A stretch of 8,093 nucleotides of DNA, taken from positions 1 to 8,093 of the forward strand of contig JAHWJF010000135.1 in assembly GCA_019348515.1 (NCBI GenBank). Reading direction: 5' to 3'. This stretch comes from Chloroflexota bacterium (GTDB taxonomy: Bacteria; Chloroflexota; Chloroflexia; Thermomicrobiales; UBA6265). The position numbers and the translations under genes were made by a program. Positions 6,122 through 8,093 of this stretch are shown here, one piece after another; the first letter of the stretch is position 1; each line of letters opens with the position of its first letter. The notes under the pieces were generated by a model. The model had not been told where the DNA came from and ran no database searches. It saw nothing but the letters and a program-made list of their open reading frames with translations.

Positions 6122-7594
6122 GTGGGAGTAACAACTGACCTCGCCGCGTTTGCGGCCGACACGACACCGGAATCGATTCCTGCGGACGTTCGCCACCATG
6201 CGTACCGAATCACCCTCGATACGCTCGGCGTCGCGTGCGGCGCGGTCGACATGGGGCCGGCGCAGACTCTTGTGGACGAGGTGACGAGTTGGGGCGGCGC
6301 TCCAGAAGCGTCCATCCTGGCGTCGGGGCACCGGACCTCGGCGGTCCAGGCCGCGTATGCCAATGCGTACCTGGCCAATCTGCTCGACGCCGACGAGACG
6401 CTCGTCAACCACGCGCACGTGGCGAACGCTGTCGTGGCCGGCGCGCTTGCGGTAGCAGAACGGATCGGCGCCAGCGGACGAGAGCTGCTCGACGCAGTTG
6501 CGATCGGCTTCGAAATCGCGGGACGCATCGGCGTGGCCTACCGCAATTGGCAGATGGTCGACGGCCGCCCAGACTGGTCTGCGGTGACCGGCTACAGCTG
6601 GGTCGCGTTCGGGGTTGCGGCGGCTGCGGGGCGGCTCATTGGCTTGGACGCACACCGTATGGCATCGGCGTTCGGCATCGCCGGCTACTCGACGCCGATT
6701 CCGTCGATCGGGAAGTGGGTTGACTGCACGCGCCTGCCCAACACCAAGTATGTCTTCCTCGGCCCGCTCGCGCATGCCGGCGTCGCCAGCATCCTGCTCG
6801 CCGCCCGCGGCTTCACGGGCGATCCCGACATCCTCGACGGCGATCGTGGCTTCTGGCGCATGGCCGGTTCCGCGTCGTGCGATTGGGCGGCGATGACGGA
6901 CGAGATCGGGAAAAACTGGTTGCTGAGCGAGGTGGCGTACAAGTGGTACCCCGCCTGCCGCTTCTTCCACGGGCCGATGGATTGCTTTGCCCACATCCTG
7001 GCCGAAGAGGGGCTGGAGCCCGAAGCCATCGACCGGATCGAGGTGCGCCTGCCCCCGGCGGCAACCCGTCCTTACTTCACCAACCGGGAGCCGACGGACG
7101 TGGTGGAGGGATCGTTCAGCGTGCCGCACTGCTTCGCCTGCCTGGCGTATGGAGTGCCAGTCGGACCCCGCTGGCATGCCGACGAGACGCTCAGGCGACC
7201 CGACATCGCGCGTTTCCGGCACCGGATCGAGGTGGTGGTCGATCTCCGAGCCGCCCCCGCCATCGCCGAGCAGATCGTCGCCAACAACGGCGGGAATGTC
7301 TACCGAAGGTGTCCGACCAGCCTGAGAGTGGACGCGGGCGGGCGATCGTACGAAGCCAGCGTCGATTATGCCAGCGGCGATCCGTGGAGTCCGGAGACCG
7401 CCATGTCTGACGACAAACTGGAGGAGAAGTTTTCCAGATACGTCAGCGGCGCCCTCGGCGCGGAGTGGGCCTCCGCCGCGCTTGCGTCTCTGAGAAAGCT
7501 CGAAACGCTCCCCGACGTGCGCGGCCTGCGCGTGTTCGACGGAGCGGTGGGGTATGAGGCAGGCATGTCTGTCGGAGCGGCAAGCCGCCTCTGA
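6122..7594 (+). CDS. MmgE/PrpD family protein (carboxylic-acid dehydratase, decarboxylase or epimerase type)
   Basis: This 490-residue protein belongs to the MmgE/PrpD family, which includes 2-methylcitrate dehydratase, cis-aconitate decarboxylase and iminodisuccinate epimerase. The start is GTG 6122, with GGAG at 6110-6113 and an 8-nt spacer. Family features in order: helical region I with YANAYLANLLDADETLVNHAHV (79-100, given here as positions; key residues D91, T93, H97, H99), a Gly/Ala-rich stretch VAFGVAAAAGRLIGLDAHRM (161-180), AFGIAG (183-188), the lysine segment NTKYVFLGPLAHAG (207-220; K209), the YKWYPACRFFHG motif (273-284; H283) and SFSVPHCFA (331-339). These appear to match acidic, lysine and histidine active-site positions of the family, but the usual His-Pro after the DE/DD-T motif is replaced by His-Val. 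Family members differ in reaction, so the substrate cannot be assigned. It forms a likely operon with the next gene. Confidence 0.88.
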   Translation: MGVTTDLAAFAADTTPESIPADVRHHAYRITLDTLGVACGAVDMGPAQTLVDEVTSWGGAPEASILASGHRTSAVQAAYANAYLANLLDADETLVNHAHVANAVVAGALAVAERIGASGRELLDAVAIGFEIAGRIGVAYRNWQMVDGRPDWSAVTGYSWVAFGVAAAAGRLIGLDAHRMASAFGIAGYSTPIPSIGKWVDCTRLPNTKYVFLGPLAHAGVASILLAARGFTGDPDILDGDRGFWRMAGSASCDWAAMTDEIGKNWLLSEVAYKWYPACRFFHGPMDCFAHILAEEGLEPEAIDRIEVRLPPAATRPYFTNREPTDVVEGSFSVPHCFACLAYGVPVGPRWHADETLRRPDIARFRHRIEVVVDLRAAPAIAEQIVANNGGNVYRRCPTSLRVDAGGRSYEASVDYASGDPWSPETAMSDDKLEEKFSRYVSGALGAEWASAALASLRKLETLPDVRGLRVFDGAVGYEAGMSVGAASRL

Positions 7595-7621
7595 GCGGAT
7601 CAGGTGTTGAAGGAGCCCCGA

Positions 7622-8014
7622 GTGTCGGAAGACCTGTTTGCAACCGGAATGCGGATCAGGCGCGAGGTGCTGGGAGACGAGTATGTCGACCGCGCGCTGG
7701 GCAACGTCGACGACTTCAATCGGGATTTTCAGAAGCTCGTCACCGAATACTGCTGGGGTGCGACTTGGGGTCGGGACGGCCTCAGCCGCCAGCAGCGCAG
7801 CTTGAACAATCTTTGCCTCCTAGCGGCCCTGAACCGGCCGCAGGAGTTCGAGATCCACTTCCGGGGAGCCCTGCGGAACGGATGCTCGCTTGTCGAACTG
7901 CGTGAAACCCTCATTCAAATTGCGGCCTACGCCGGCATCCCCGCCGGCGTCGAGGCCTTCCGCATCGCTCGCAAGGTTCTGGCGGAAGGCGAGGCGAGCA
8001 CGTCGGCGTCCTGA
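7622..8014 (+). CDS. carboxymuconolactone decarboxylase (CMD) family protein, PcaC-like
   Basis: This is a 130-residue all-helical protein of the CMD/AhpD superfamily, closest in pattern to PcaC-type 4-carboxymuconolactone decarboxylases. It shows GMRIRREVLGDEYVDRAL (9-26), LVTEYCWGATWGRDGL (39-54), a long helix with LLAALNRPQEFEIHFRGALRNG (66-87 region) and IQIAAYAGIPAGVEAFRIAR (98-117). There is no AhpD CxxC pair; the cysteines at 44, 65 and 88 are isolated. Full family length is present. I chose GTG 7622 because AGGAG (7611-7615) lies 6 nt upstream; an in-frame GTG at 7604 lacks such a site. It starts 27 bp after the MmgE/PrpD stop, so co-transcription is very likely. PcaC activity itself is not implied, since no other protocatechuate-pathway gene is nearby; related homologues act in many small-acid or lactone pathways. 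Confidence 0.88.
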   Translation: MSEDLFATGMRIRREVLGDEYVDRALGNVDDFNRDFQKLVTEYCWGATWGRDGLSRQQRSLNNLCLLAALNRPQEFEIHFRGALRNGCSLVELRETLIQIAAYAGIPAGVEAFRIARKVLAEGEASTSAS

Positions 8015-8045
8015 CCGAAACCGCGTGATGGAGACCAGTACCTGT

Positions 8046-8093
8046 TCACATCAGGCGCTTCGCCAGTCCGTCGGAGAGATCTGCCAGCGCTTT
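8046..8093 (-). CDS. 3' end of a converging minus-strand gene (partial)
   Basis: On the minus strand, the frame entering at 8093 reads KALADLSDGLAKRLM and ends in TGA at 8048-8046. The regular helix-like pattern and charged end look like a genuine protein C-terminus. Only 31 bp separate it from the CMD gene stop, and no terminator-like hairpin is evident between the two. Fifteen residues are too few to name a family, and a random open frame of this length is common, so confidence is limited. Confidence 0.35.
   Translation of the reverse strand, partial: KALADLSDGLAKRLM

Overview
The window is G+C-rich, compactly coded bacterial DNA that uses ATG, GTG and TTG starts behind clear GGAG-type ribosome binding sites. 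A Chloroflexota (Thermomicrobia-like) bacterium or a high-G+C Gram-positive would fit. Pointers are the luciferase-like, F420-type oxidoreductases next to a family 5 solute-binding protein with a twin-arginine signal peptide ending in Ala-Gln. This assignment is an inference, not proven by any marker gene.

Layout: at the left edge, the first 32 codons of a minus-strand gene (possibly a sensor or regulator) run off the window. A 352-bp divergent intergenic region follows. Next comes a direct tandem duplication with an offset of exactly 2766 bp. Each unit holds one luciferase-like monooxygenase (LLM) gene, a 228-bp intergenic region with a palindrome and a promoter-like site, and one ABC-transporter substrate-binding protein (SBP) gene. 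After a 174-bp gap that can fold over its own ribosome binding site come an MmgE/PrpD-family gene and, 27 bp further on, a 4-carboxymuconolactone-decarboxylase-family gene. At the right edge, the last 15 codons of a minus-strand gene converge on them.

The most striking feature is the pattern of identity between the two units. By eye, 2582 bp (512-3093 and 3278-5859) are identical, including the non-coding spacer. Outside these sharp limits the units are still homologous but clearly diverged: 8 differences in 63 bp at the LLM start, and 20 in 90 bp at the SBP end. A simple recent duplication cannot give this pattern. It suggests gene conversion between older, diverged tandem paralogues, or else an assembly artefact.

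The plus-strand genes look like a small catabolic locus: uptake of an organic solute (SBP; no permease or ATPase genes in view), oxidation (LLM), a carboxylic-acid lyase, decarboxylase or epimerase step (MmgE/PrpD), and a CMD-type enzyme. The substrate cannot be read from the sequence. I found no RNA gene, CRISPR array, transposase or insertion-sequence end.
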